Origin: Muscardinus avellanarius
Lineage: Eukaryota > Chordata > Mammalia > Rodentia > Gliridae
Reading direction: 5' to 3'
NCBI GenBank assembly: GCA_963383645.1
Contig: OY726569.1
Location: forward strand, 33,133,592-33,197,591
Length of the DNA: 64,000 nucleotides
This document shows, one piece after another, positions 1 through 9,997 of the stretch. The position numbers and the translations under genes are program-made. The first letter of the stretch is position 1. Every line of letters starts with the position of its first letter. The notes beneath the pieces are model-generated. The model did not search any database. It was not told the origin of the DNA and worked only from the letters and a program-made list of their open reading frames with translations.

Positions 1-698
1 TTAAAGTTTTAGAGTCTTGATACTTACATTTACAACTTTATGTGAAGGTAAATTTTTGTATCTTTAAGTGTAATTTACAAAAACAAATATAGTGAATTTT
101 GCTTTTTTTATTGCCCAAAAGTTTTTGAGAACAAATTTTGAGTGCAATTATAACTTTATCTTTCACATCATTAGATTATGTTCTCTATTTTATCATTATA
201 ATATGTGACTTTGTAGATTCCTTAATTGATTAATATATTAATTGCTAAAAAAGGTGAAACTGTCCCTCTCTAAAGTTTCTCATTTTATAATTTGCTTTTT
301 ATAGTTTAGGTTAATGGCTATCATGTTAAAGTTCTATCTTTAAAGTGAATGTAACTTTTCATCTAAATTGTATATAGTTTGTAAAGTACTTCATATTAAA
401 TACTGATTCCTCTCTTAGTTTATGATACCATTTCTTTGCATGTGGCTCTCTCATCTGCAGCTTAAACTCTGACCTCCTCCCACAATGCATTTCTACATTT
501 TCAATAATTTGCCATACGTTTTTATCAGTATATTAATTGAGATTTTTAAATGTAGTCCATCCTCAAATTAAATAATTATATTCCTTCTTAAATCTGCACC
601 ACTTTCATTTCTACTTTATTTCAGTTTAAAATTTAATTAACTTTTAAAACTGATACATAAGACATAAATATTGGATATGTTTTTGAGTTACCCTGTGA

Positions 699-700
<2 letters not shown>
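1..700. other. AT-rich intergenic/intronic DNA, nothing recognised
   Basis: No repeat family, exon or RNA gene is recognisable in this AT-rich stretch. There is no long open frame with protein-like composition on either strand. It ends at a TG microsatellite. Confidence 0.6.

Positions 701-740
<40 letters not shown>
701..740. repeat. (TG)n microsatellite
   Basis: About 20 uninterrupted TG dinucleotides follow GTGAATTG. Simple repeat, no further function visible. Confidence 0.95.
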
Positions 741-743
<3 letters not shown>

Positions 744-899
744 TCTAAAATGTTTAATTCAGGATAAATATCTAATAAAATATTTATTAGTTATTTGTGG
801 TGAAAACATTAAAAATCCTTTCAATTTTTTTTTAAAATGTGTAGTATAGTGCATTAATTTTCTCTGTAGTCACCTATGATAAAATAACACATTGGATAT

Positions 900-1093
900 T
901 TTTTCTTTTTTTGGTACTGGGGATTGAACCCATGGGCTTTCTTCCTCTGAGCCAGATCTCCAGACCTTTTTTTCTCTTATTTTTTTTGGAAACTGATTTT
1001 TGCTAAGCTGCTGTGGATAGCCTCAAAACTGTGATCCTCCTGTATCAGCCTCCCAAATACTGGGATAACTGGTGTGTGCCAACATTCCTGGCT
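900..1093 (-). mobile_element. B1-dID SINE, full-length, old
   Basis: Minus-strand copy. It opens with the complement of the ID-like 3' half (GTACTGGGGATTGAACCC...CTCTGAGCC), passes a T-rich linker, and ends with the complement of the 7SL/B1 half (GATCCTCCTGTATCAGCCTCCCAAATACTGGGATAAC). Many substitutions indicate an old insertion. Confidence 0.85.
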
Positions 1094-1094
1094 T

Positions 1095-1870
1095 AAAACT
1101 TCTTAACCTTATGTAACTGCAGGTTATTACCCATAGATCCAACTTCACCCCTCTTCCTTCCTTACTTTCCCTAGCTTTTGGTAACAATTATTCTACTCTC
1201 AACATCTATGGCATCACCTTGTTTGTATTCCACAAATGAATGAGCTCATGTGGTACCTGTTATTCTGGGACTAGAAATTTTCACTTAATATGACAATTTC
1301 CAGTTCCATTGATATTGTTACAAATGACAGAATTTCATTCTTTGCTATAGCTAGATAGTATTCTACTGTGTATGCATACCATTTTTTCTGTATACATTCA
1401 TCAATGGATGTGCTATTAGGTTGTTTCCATTTCTTGGCCATTGTGAATAGAGCTACAATTAACATGGAAGTGCATATGTTTGGTTTTTTTTTGCAGTCTG
1501 ATTTAATCCCATTTGGATATGTACCCAATATTGAGATTACTGGATCATATAGTAGCTGTATTTTTATTTTTTTGAGAAGCCTCAATACTGATTTCCATTA
1601 TCTCTGTGTTTTACAATCTCACCAAGAGTGTGCAAAGGTTCCCTTTTCTTCACATCTTCATCAGCACTTGTTATCATTTGTCTTTTTGATAATAGCCATC
1701 CTTACTAGGGTGAAGTGGTACCTCTGTATGATTTTGCTTTGCATCGTGTCATGATTAACAGTGTTGGGCATTGTTTTTCCACTTTTTGTTGGCCATTTGT
1801 ATATCATCTTTTGAGAAATATTTACTTATGTCTATAACTCATTTTAAAAATCAAGTTATTTTTATTACCA
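1095..1870 (-). mobile_element. Old L1 fragment, ORF2 C-terminus and 3'UTR side
   Basis: The minus strand carries a decayed L1 ORF2 end. Its translation at 1271-1585 resembles the ORF2 C-terminal region (LLYDPVISILGTYP, then VEYYLAIAKNEILSF). Plus-strand reading gives the usual antisense-L1 text (CATTCATCAATGGATG, GGATCATATAGTAGCTG). The 3'UTR side lies to the left, 1095-1230. It is more diverged than the other L1s here, so it belongs to an older subfamily. Confidence 0.8.
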
Positions 1871-2257
1871 TTGAGTTTTGAAATTTTCTGTACCTTTTAG
1901 TAGAAAGTCACCTACCTATCCTACAAATATGGCTCTCATTTTTAAATCTCCCTTTCTTAAATTTACATATGCTGTTTGTCAAATACTATTGATCTTACCT
2001 CTACACTATAACTACAATCAGTTCATACAAAGTGCCATAACAATCGCAAGTCCTCAGTTCTCTCTTCCATCATTCTTAATAAACCTGATTTTCTTTATTT
2101 GCAGAAACAATGCCATCCTAAATTTTTCATAAATTAGTGTCTAGATCAAATTTCATTGACAAATATTCAGATTACCAAAGTCTCTTTTAAGATGATTTAA
2201 TAACCTAGTGATTAAACTATGGAATTCAAACTCAGTGTTCCCTTTCTTTGTGTGAAT
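1871..2257. other. Non-repeat AT-rich DNA
   Basis: No recognisable repeat or coding signal. It separates an old L1 from a 5'-inverted L1. Confidence 0.5.
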
Positions 2258-3043
2258 TTATTGATGCATTGTAATCACATCATTTTGAGGTACAGAATGG
2301 TAGAGGCATACATGCACATATCATTCATTTAACCTTCCCCAATTTCCTACCCCATTCCCTTCCTCCTCCCTTCTTCTTGTGTTCGGCTTAGTGATTGACA
2401 TGTTTGTGAATGTACATCATGTCCTTTAGGATGCTTTCCTCTTCCCCCCTTTCATATTCCTCAGCTAAGTCACCTTCTTACTCATCTAAAGTTTCCCTTT
2501 CTTTGTTTGGAGTCCCTCCAATGAGAACATCCAACTTTTCACTTTTTGTGACTGACTAATCTCACTTAACATAATGTTCTCCAGTTCCATCCATTTCCTT
2601 GCAAATGATATAATTTTGGTCTTTATGTTTGAGTAAAATTCCACTGAGTGCATATTCCATATTTTTATAATCCATTTATCTGAAAAAGAAATACAAATGG
2701 CCAATAAATGTATGATAAAAGTTCAACATCATTACCAATCAGAAAGATGCAAATCAAAACTACCCTGAGGTTTCACCTAATTGAAATTAGAATGGCAATC
2801 ATTAAAAACACAAACAACAATAAATGCTGGCGAGGGTGTGGAAAAGTGGGAACTCTATTACATTGATGGTGGGATTGCAAATTAGTGTAGCCAATTCGTA
2901 AAACTGTATGGAGGCTCCTCAGAAGAATGAGAATGAACAACATTTATCTACCCAAAAGAATAATAACAAATCAACCAAAGTAATTCAAGCATATTTATGT
3001 TCATAGCTGAACAATTCACAATTGCCAGACTCTGGAAGCAGCC
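2258..3043 (-). mobile_element. L1 3' end with 5' inversion (twin-priming product)
   Basis: Positions 2258-2684 carry the L1 3'UTR and ORF2 C-terminus on the minus strand (ORF2 end readable at 2486-2704: ...MELENIMLSEISQSQK). Positions 2685-3043 carry the adjoining upstream part of ORF2 on the plus strand (AAATGGCCAATAAATG...GAGGGTGTGGAAAAGTGGGAA). Against the L1 at 58437-59906, the inverted block matches about 59025-59415 and the direct block starts near 59431, so the halves abut in L1 coordinates with opposite polarity. A short possible target duplication, CAGTGTT, lies at 2233-2239 and 3043-3049. Confidence 0.8.
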
Positions 3044-3157
3044 AGTGTTACTTTTATTCTACTAATATAGATTTGTACTCACTTCCACCCTACTTTGGTC
3101 TGCATCAAGAAGCTGAAGTATCCTTGGTCTTCATTTTCGTGTAGATTATGTGTTCTT

Positions 3158-3246
3158 TTCTTGTGTGTGTGGGTATGGGGATAGTACCCAGGGACATTCA
3201 ACCTCTGAGCTACACCCCCAGCCCTATTGTTTTATTCTTTATTTTT
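3158..3246 (-). mobile_element. B1-dID SINE, ID-like half of an interrupted copy
   Basis: Complement of an ID-like half (GGGGATAGTACCCAGGGACATTCAACCTCTGAGCTACACCCCCAGCCC). It is the first part of a SINE split by the copy at 3247-3458; the rest resumes at 3459. Confidence 0.85.
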
Positions 3247-3458
3247 TTGGGGGGGGTAGTACTGGGGGTGGAACCTAGAGGCTTTCTACCTCCGAGCTAT
3301 ACTCCCAGACCTTTATTTGATATGTTTTTTTTGAAACAGGGTCTCACTAAGTTGCTGAAAGCCTCACTATGTAGCTGAGGCTGGCTTCAAACCTGTGCGA
3401 TCCTCCTGTCTCAACCTCCCAAGCGCAGGGATTACAAGCGTGCACCACCATGCCCGGC
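3247..3458 (-). mobile_element. B1-dID SINE inserted inside another SINE
   Basis: Complete minus-strand copy: ID-like half, T-rich linker, GAAACAGGGTCTCACTAAGTTGCTG and the terminal ACCACCATGCCCGGC. It is flanked by a 15-bp direct duplication TTTATTCTTTATTTT at 3231-3245 and 3459-3473, which is the linker of the host SINE. Confidence 0.9.
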
Positions 3459-3575
3459 TTTATTCTTTATTTTGAAACAGGGTCTCACTGAGTTGTGGAG
3501 GGCCTAAGTAGCTGAGGCTGTCTGTGAACCGCGACCTTCCATCTCAGCCTCCAAATTTCTGGGATTACAAGCATG
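3459..3575 (-). mobile_element. B1-dID SINE, 7SL-like half of the interrupted copy
   Basis: Resumes the SINE that began at 3158: TTTGAAACAGGGTCTCACTGAG...AACCGCGACC...TCTGGGATTACAAGCATG. The outermost 7SL start (CCACCATGCCCGGC) is degraded or lost. Confidence 0.85.
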
Positions 3576-3634
3576 AGATTATGCATTCTTTCCTTGCTGT
3601 TTTCTACTACCAAATAGTGATTGATCCTATTAGT

Positions 3635-3635
3635 G

Positions 3636-3670
<35 letters not shown>
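3635..3670. repeat. Poly-T followed by (TG)n
   Basis: A run of about 23 T is followed by six TG units. No flanking SINE body is evident. Confidence 0.9.
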
Positions 3671-3671
<1 letters not shown>

Positions 3672-4149
3672 TGGTCTCCTTCCAGTTTCCAGTTACAAAA
3701 GCTTTTCCTTGTCCCTTCAGATATAAGAGCAGAATTACCCTTTCTCATCCCATCCCTGGGACATTAAACTATTCCTAGTGGATTGCCTACACTATATCTT
3801 TATAGCTATGCCTTTGTCAGACTATACTGTATTATACTAACTTTATTGTACCACAGTTTTCCTGATGAAAAATTATTCCCAAGTGTTGGCCTTGCCACCT
3901 GCTACTTAGTAAACTTTGGGGATTTATTTAATTCTGTCATTTTTAATAATATTTACACATTATATATTTATATAATTAATATTATTTTGGTCATTTGAAA
4001 TGCATACTAATTATTAAGAAAAGCTGTGGAACATACAGTGCTCAATTATCTATTTTAGAAATATCATAGAATTCCCTTAGCTGTGAGTTAAAGACATGTC
4101 AGAAAAAGAGAAGTAAAAAAAAATATTCTATAACAGGCAAAGAATTTCA
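3671..4149. other. Non-repeat AT-rich DNA
   Basis: No recognisable repeat or coding signal between the poly-T/TG run and the L1 3' end. Confidence 0.5.
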
Positions 4150-4610
4150 GAACACATTTTATACACAATGGAATTTTACTCAGCCATTAAGAAAAACACA
4201 ATTACATCATTTACAGGGAAATAGATGCAAACGGAGAACAATATGGTAAGTGAGATTAGTCAGTTACAAAAAATAAGAAATTGAGTACTCTAATATGCAG
4301 GAGCTAGGGAGAAAATGGTCATAGGAGGAACTCTAGACAAAGAAGGAGATACTATAGATGAGAAAATAAGGCGACCTAACTGAGGGGATGGGAGGCGAAG
4401 AGGGAAATTTTCCAATGCACATGATGTACATTAACAAACTATCAAAGTCAATCACTAAGCCAAATATGAGAAGGAGGGAGGAGGAGGGAATGGGGTGCGA
4501 ACTGGGTAAGGGCCAGTTGAGTAACATGTGCATGTATGCCTCCACCATCTTGTACCTCATTAAGATGACTACAATGTACAATGCACCAATAAAAACATAA
4601 AAAATTAAAA
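4150..4610 (+). mobile_element. L1 3' end (ORF2 tail plus 3'UTR)
   Basis: Starts at the equivalent of ACACAATGGAATTTTACTCAG (ORF2 C-terminus), runs through the GA-rich 3'UTR (GGAGGGAGGAGGAGGGAATGGGG) and ends GTACAATGCACCAATAAAAAC with an A-rich tail. Strongly 5'-truncated. The same 3'UTR recurs at 57215, 59600 and 45750. Confidence 0.9.
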
Positions 4611-5309
4611 AAAGATATTGAGAGCCTCACCATTAGAATTGTTACAGTTTTTCATGATGGAAATCAGGTCAGTAAAGGATCCTTAAGCTAGCTTTACCTC
4701 TTTGCTTGTTTCATTTAACTGCCCTCTCACTTCTGTACTCTGAATCGCTTTGCCAAACAAATATTCTGTATCTCAAGTTCCATTTTCAAAAACAATTCTA
4801 AGATAACACAAAATTCCTATGACAGAATTTCAGATATTGCTGTCAAAAGACATTTAGACTGTCAGATTGAAGACCAAACTTTACTCACTATCTATCATAC
4901 TGAGGATTACTTAAGCTACCATTTTAATATTCTTAAAAATTACTGTATTTCTGTTCCTTAAACATATATCACCAACATTATATTGCCAACTTTGGAAGAC
5001 AGGAAAAAATAAAAATTGTATATGTATGCATGTAGTGTCATTGACTTGGAGGTGCAGGCAAAGGTGGTAAAAGTATAAATCTGTGTAAGAAACTATACCA
5101 GTCAAAGAATGGATGGGGACTTAGATGTTAGTGTTTAATTCTGTTGATGTAAACATAGTTTTTCATTTGGAAATGTATCATTTGTGATGGTAATAAGCCA
5201 GCTTAATATGATCCCATCATTAATATGGCACAGATTTTCTATTATTATATGAAGTTTTATACATTCTAGAAAGCATCCCAAATCACAGTAAAATTTCTAT
5301 AGCAAAATC
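4611..5309. other. Non-repeat AT-rich DNA
   Basis: No family or exon recognised between two plus-strand L1 pieces. Confidence 0.5.
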
Positions 5310-6090
5310 TTTATTCCTGCTCATGGATAGGCAGGATAAATATCATCAAAATGGCCATTCTGCCAAAAGTGATCTACAGATTCAGTGCAATTCCTATCAA
5401 AGTACCAACAACATTCTTCATAGACCTAGAAAAATCAGTTATGAATTTCATATGGAGAAAGAAAAGACCCAGAATAGCCAAAACAATTTTCAGCAATAAG
5501 AACCATGCAGGAGGTGTCAGAATCTCTGACTTTAAATTTTACTACAGAGCAATAATAGTTAAAACAGCATGGTATTGACACAACAACAGACATACAGACC
5601 AGTAGAACAGAATAGAAGATACAGAAACAAACCCACACAATTATAGTCAATTGATCTTTGACAAAGAGGCCAAACTAATAATTTTCTCCAAAGGCTGGAG
5701 AAAAGACAGTCTTTTCAAAGAATGGTGCTGGGAGAGCTGGCTAGTCATTTGTAGAAAGATGAACTAAATGCTTATCTTACGTGGTGAACAGGAATCAACT
5801 CAAGATGGATCAAAGACCTGGAGTTCAGACCAGATACTGTGAAGCTATTAGAGGAGGGCAAAGGTACAAAACTGCAACATATAGGCACAGGTAGTAACTT
5901 CCTCAATAAGACCTCCAAAGCACAGGGAATTAAAACAAGAATTAACAAGTGGGATGGCATCAAACTAAAAAGTTTCTGCCCATCAAAGGAAACCATCAGA
6001 ATCTAAAGAGAAAGCCTAGAAAATGGGAGAAAATATTTAAGAGCTACCACTCTGATAGAGAGCTAATATCGAGAATATACAAAGACCTCA
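5310..6090 (+). pseudogene. L1 ORF2 fragment, region after the RT domain
   Basis: An open stretch at 5351-5578 reads [20 protein letters not shown] then [21 protein letters not shown], which is the well-conserved segment of L1 ORF2 downstream of the reverse-transcriptase core. Homology continues through the equivalent of DKWDGIKLKSF (about 5950) and EKIFKSYHSDRELISRIYKDL. Stop codons and frameshifts after 5578 mean no protein is made. A SINE interrupts it at 6091; L1 sequence resumes at 6318. Confidence 0.9.
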
Positions 6091-6317
6091 GCTGGGCCTG
6101 GTGGTGCATACTTGTAATCCCAGCATTTGGGAGGCTGAGACCTGAGGATCATGGTTTGCAGACAGCCTCAGCTACTTAGTGAGGCCTTCTGCAACTCATT
6201 GAGACCCAGTTTCAAAATATAGAATAAAAAATAGGGCAGGGGGTTTAACTTGAAGGTCGAATGCTCCTGGGTTCCATCCCCAGCCCTGCAAACAAACAAA
6301 CAAACAAACAAACAAGA
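6091..6317 (+). mobile_element. B1-dID SINE inserted in L1
   Basis: GCTGGGCCTGGTGGTGCATAC opens the 7SL-like half; the ID-like half ends GGGTTCCATCCCCAGCCCTG, followed by a (CAAA)n tail. The flanks carry a short duplication, AAGACCT, at both ends. Orientation matches the host L1. Confidence 0.9.
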
Positions 6318-6400
6318 CCTAAAAAGACTTTACAGTACTAAAACAAACAACCCAATAAAGAAATCAGCAACTGAATTGAACAGACATTTCACCGTAGCCC
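6318..6400 (+). pseudogene. L1 ORF2 fragment, continuation
   Basis: AAACAAACAACCCAATAAAGAAATC...TTGAACAGACATTTCA is the L1 ORF2 segment that follows the piece ending at 6090. The L1 stops near 6400; its 3' end is absent. Confidence 0.8.
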
Positions 6401-6424
6401 TTTTTAAATTTTTTTTATTTATCC

Positions 6425-6470
6425 CAAACTGGAATTACAGGTGCACACCACCATGTTCTTGGCTCCATAA
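6425..6470 (-). mobile_element. SINE remnant (7SL-like 5' end)
   Basis: CTGGAATTACAGGTGCACACCACCATG matches the complement of the 7SL-like half only. Heavily truncated. Confidence 0.55.
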
Positions 6471-6487
6471 AACTATTGTAATGCCTC

Positions 6488-6489
<2 letters not shown>

Positions 6490-6532
<43 letters not shown>
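6490..6532. repeat. (TG)n microsatellite at a SINE tail
   Basis: About 20 TG units lie immediately before a minus-strand SINE, where its A-rich tail would be. It has probably grown from that tail. Confidence 0.9.
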
Positions 6533-6536
<4 letters not shown>

Positions 6537-6758
6537 TGCTACTGGGATTGAACTCATGGACCTTCTATCTCTGAGCTATAGCCCCAGTTTTCCCCCCCTT
6601 CTTTCTTTATTTCCGGTGGTTTTGTTTTGAAGTAGGGACTGACTGAGTTGCTTAAAGTCTCACTAAATTGCTGAGGTTAATCTTGAACCTATAATCTTCC
6701 TGTCTCATTCTCTCAACTACTGTGATTATAGTCATATGCCATTATGCCAAGCTTGGTG
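6533..6758 (-). mobile_element. B1-dID SINE, full-length, old
   Basis: Minus-strand order is ID-like half (CTACTGGGATTGAACTCATGGACC...GAGCTATAGCCCCAG), linker, then 7SL-like half (GACTGAGTTGCTTAAAGTCTCACTAAATTGCTGAGG...GTGATTATAGTCATATGCCATTATGCC). Diverged. Confidence 0.85.
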
Positions 6759-7105
6759 ACTCAGTAATTCAGTAAGGTAGAGAAAATAATATGTTAATTT
6801 TTATTAAAATCAAAAGAAGTTTCATGATGAAGGATTTTTAAAAATCTATTTAAAAAGGATGACAATTATTATGAAGACAAATTGTTTCAGATTCTTTAGA
6901 ATAAGTTGAAAGATGTTTAATGATTTTTGCTTTTTATTTCATAATGTCAAATGTATAGACAACTCCCCAGAATTATGGAATTATCTTGAAATTATTTCAG
7001 AAATATTTATAAAAATAAATATCCCTAATTACACAGAAATGAGTCTAAGAAAAGCACAGAATAATGTATATAAAATCCACTAACGTTTTTTTCCTCCTCA
7101 CAAGA
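6759..7105. other. Non-repeat AT-rich DNA
   Basis: No repeat family or coding feature recognised. Confidence 0.5.
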
Positions 7106-7124
7106 CACACATACATACACAAAT

Positions 7125-7161
<37 letters not shown>
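7106..7161. repeat. (CA)n microsatellite
   Basis: Imperfect ACAC/ATAC followed by about 20 perfect CA units. Confidence 0.95.
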
Positions 7162-7162
<1 letters not shown>

Positions 7163-8087
7163 CTTGGGATGCTTTAAAACTCATTAAAATTCAGATTACA
7201 ATGAAAAACAGGGCAGAACAAACCAATGAGATCTATCCAGAGCACACAAAAACAAATAAACAAAAACACCAGGTTCCAGCATTGTCAAAACTGTACTGCT
7301 GAGTTAAGAAGTCAGACAAGAAAATCAATTTTCTCTAACACATAAATTAAATAAATAAAAACTCGATATTAAGACAGAGGGAAAATAACACTAGCATTCT
7401 TAAACACACCTTAAAATGCTTTAATAAAGGGAGGGAGAAGCAGTGTTTATCTGCATGGTTTTTACTCATCTACTTAATAGATATTTATGAAGAAGTTACT
7501 CATGACCAAAATATGTATTGGGAATTTGAGATGCAGAAAAATAATTTATATTCCCTGCCTCCAGTCTGAAACCTCTGTTTAACTGGAAGTTCAAACTCAT
7601 TGCAGAAATACAATATAACTAAGATTAGGATAAAGAACAAAGAACATGGGAGACAATTTTAAGAGGCATCTAACCCAGATCAAAAGTCTGGGGGAAGGAT
7701 TCATGGGAGTGGTGATTTCTACCTTAAATGGTGAAAGCTGGGCATGCATGAGTCAGATGAAGTGGCGTGAGTGGTTCAGGCAGACAAAGCAGACGTGCTT
7801 AGGAGTGAGGTAAGAACGTGGGCCCAACTGTAAAGCAAAACTGAAATGCTTCAATAAGCCTTAAGCATAGGACAGAATGCCGCTAAGGAATGGAGGTGCC
7901 CATGGATCATGATATGTGTCTTTCTGAATATCATGAAGGCCAAAGAGAGTCCAGCATTTAATGATCTTTAGGAGAAATTTGTCTTTATCAGATAAAGCAT
8001 TGGCTATCCACTTTTTACAATTAATATTAGGGTTTTTCAGATTATTGCTTGGAAATTTTCTATGGTGAGAGTAATAAGAAATGGAGG
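7162..8087. other. Mostly unique DNA, possible ancient repeat at 7440-7990
   Basis: The middle reads like a very old mammalian interspersed repeat: a TAGATATTTATGAAG start, GAGATGCAG, TTCCCTGCCTCCAG, then GGGGGAAGGATTCATGGGAG. I cannot assign a family. No exon is supported. Confidence 0.35.
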
Positions 8088-8093
8088 ATTTGC
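8088..8093. repeat. ERV target-site duplication, left copy
   Basis: ATTTGC immediately before the LTR; the identical hexamer follows its other end at 9433-9438. Confidence 0.85.
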
Positions 8094-8295
8094 TGTTACC
8101 GGCGGGTTCAGTCCTGTGGGGGGCAAGTCCACTAGCGGTCGGGGGCCTCAGAAAGATGGGTCAAAAGGCAGGCGGCGTTCTGCAGATCCTTATCTGCAGC
8201 GGTTCTTTTCCCCTCTATGAATTCCTTAAGTTTTTAGTTACGACGCTTTGGAAAAGGAACCTGGAGTGGACAAAGGCTTCTTGAGCCAATGACAC

Positions 8296-8324
8296 TTTAT
8301 TATGAAAACCCCAAGAAATTTATA
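8296..8324 (-). promoter_or_regulatory. LTR TATA box and poly(A) signal
   Basis: On the minus strand TATAAA (8324-8319) lies about 20 bp upstream of AATAAA (8301-8296). The order and tight spacing fit an LTR with a short R. The activity is inferred, not shown. Confidence 0.6.
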
Positions 8325-8525
8325 CACTTCACCAGTAAAGTTAAGAGAAACGGGGGTGGTCTTTTAGCTGGCTGTTGGCCCTCGAAGAATTAACTTCTGT
8401 TTCTCTCCAAGGTCTTGCAGATAAGCAGCTCCAGGTGGCAGCCTCCCAGGATAGTCAAGGCTTGGGAGCTTCTCAGGGGAATCTTCTTTAACTTTTCCTG
8501 GAACTTTCCATCTTTTGGGCTCAGT

Positions 8526-8858
8526 TCATATAACAAGTGTGGGGAGATTTGGTAATTCAGGTATTGGCATCTTATCTTCTGAATCTGAAAGCTTAAGCAT
8601 ACTCACAACACAGTTTGGCAGACAAAATACCACAAACAACACCACAAGGTTCCCAGTTCCAATTGTCAGATGCATTTCCTTAACTGCTGAGCACTCTTCC
8701 TTAAACAACAAGCCTATTAAAAGAATCCACTTATCTTTAATAATCCACTTCCCTGTCACAAACTCTCTGCAACTTGCTTCTAACTTTCTAATTCCTTTCT
8801 TTCCCAGTTGGGACTTTCTTATGATAAGCTCTTCCTCATGCAAAAATGCTCCTCCCAC
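8526..8858 (-). pseudogene. U3-internal ORF with a membrane segment (110 aa)
   Basis: An open frame inside LTR U3, downstream half of a pair with 8861-9148. The start is basic and glutamate/lysine-rich. A hydrophobic run at about residues 71-88 (valine/leucine/phenylalanine-rich with two cysteines) could span a membrane, with a shorter hydrophobic patch near 44-52, and an acidic/proline tail follows. It could be an accessory U3 ORF or the remnant of a longer U3 frame. I recognise no family and do not assign a function. It could be chance: an overlapping plus-strand frame of 128 aa exists. Confidence 0.3.
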
Positions 8859-8860
8859 TC

Positions 8861-9148
8861 TTACGGTATTTCTTTTCCTTCATACATATATATATATTTA
8901 GAATGTCTGTCCTTTATTCTGTCATATTCATTTCTAACTATGCGGCCATTTTTTTTTCTATCTCCTGGAGTGCTTACACTGAGGTAAAAGTTAACAGTCT
9001 TTTTCTTTGGGTCTATTGTATTCGGGCAGCTAAGTTGTTTCTTTAAGGTCACACACAAAGTTTTTCTCTGTCTCTTGGCAGGATTTGCCAGAGTTAACGA
9101 TGAAGGTCGGAGGCCATTTGTGATTGCTGCAGCTGGGGTGCTTATCAC
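8861..9148 (-). pseudogene. U3-internal ORF, upstream member of a pair (95 aa)
   Basis: A frame inside LTR U3 that ends two bases before the start of the 8526-8858 frame, in a different register. The composition is basic (lysine/arginine-rich) with no hydrophobic segment. The back-to-back layout suggests one longer U3 frame broken by a frameshift, but composition alone does not prove coding. Confidence 0.25.
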
Positions 9149-9432
9149 AGTACCTGAATTCTGGCCAGTTTATTGTTGAGCAGAGCCAAGGACGTTTAGA
9201 CAAATTATTAGAAAGTTTATCTCCACGGACTCAGTTTCTTTTTATAGTCCTAATTTCACATCACTGGAGCAATTCGTGTAGAAAGTTAAAAGAAATAATA
9301 GTGAAGGGTATCTAAAAGTGGGGGGTACTTTGGCCAGAGACGATACCTCCTTCTCGGGGCGTTTTTGCCGATTAACTATGTGGAGTGGGGGTTCTCAACA
9401 CATAGATGCCGAGGCAGCAGGATGTCTTGGCA

Positions 9433-9438
9433 ATTTGC
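9433..9438. repeat. ERV target-site duplication, right copy
   Basis: ATTTGC immediately after the LTR terminus ...GGCA. Confidence 0.85.
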
Positions 9439-9694
9439 CAGTTGTGTTTGATATTCCCTATATGTTGAATATTTTTATTATTGGTATAATATAAAGTTGG
9501 ATATTCAAGGACTTCATAAGCACACGTATTACTTGCACAAACCAAGAAATGATGGCAGATATTCCATGGTTACTTTTCTCTTGTCTATGGACTACCTTGC
9601 TTTCAGTAATATCTTCAGTTCCATGCGTAAACGTGTTTGATGATAATTGTTCTCTGTCAATATAGAAAAGCTGACAAATGACTCTATTTTCTTT
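9439..9694. other. Non-repeat DNA
   Basis: No repeat or coding feature recognised between the LTR and the next SINE. Confidence 0.5.
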
Positions 9695-9699
9695 TCTTT

Positions 9700-9900
9700 C
9701 TTTTTTTTTTTTTTCTTTTTTGGTGGTCCTGGGGTTCCTGGAAACCCTTCTACCTCTGGGCTACACTCCCAGACCTATTTTTTTTTTAAATTTTAGAAAC
9801 AGGGTCTCCTAAACCAGAGAGGCTGGCTTCAAACCTGCGCGATCCTCCTGTCTCCGCCTCCCAAGTGCGGGGATTACAAGCGTGCGCCACCACGCCGGGC
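9700..9900 (-). mobile_element. B1-dID SINE, short subtype
   Basis: Minus-strand copy with the tail variant GGTCCTGGGGTTCCTGG...CTACACTCCCAGACC. The 7SL half lacks the CACTAAGTTGCTGAG block and goes from GGGTCTCCTAAACCAG straight to GGCTGGCTTCAAACC. It ends CCACCACGCCGGGC and is well preserved. Confidence 0.9.
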
Positions 9901-9936
9901 TCTCTATTTTCTAACAGTTAAAAAATATGTATCTCT

Positions 9937-9997
9937 TAGCTGGGCGTGGTGGTGCACGCTTGTAATCCCAGCATTCGGGAGGCAGAGACTGGAGGCT
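9937..9997 (+). mobile_element. SINE fragment (first ~60 bp of the 7SL-like half)
   Basis: AGCTGGGCGTGGTGGTGCACGCTTGTAATCCCAGCATTCGGGAGGCAGAGAC; homology then stops abruptly. The rest of the SINE is missing. Confidence 0.85.

Larger units (their letters stand above)
8094..9432 (-). mobile_element. Solitary ERV LTR, class II (ERVK-type)
   Basis: A 1339-bp LTR reading TG...CA on both strands (plus strand TGTTACCGGCGG at 8094 to GTCTTGGCA at 9432). It is flanked by a perfect 6-bp duplication, ATTTGC, at 8088-8093 and 9433-9438; six bases is the duplication size of class II (betaretrovirus-like) elements. On the minus strand a TATAAA (8319-8324) is followed by AATAAA (8296-8301), so R is short, and U3 is about 1.1 kb. 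No gag, pol or env region adjoins it, so this is the product of recombination between two LTRs. Two U3 frames are listed separately. Old enough to have lost intact coding, but both termini are preserved. Confidence 0.85.

Noticed and set aside
8515..8901. 128-aa plus-strand frame in the LTR
   Set aside because: It runs antisense to the LTR and overlaps the minus-strand U3 frame; no features favour it.
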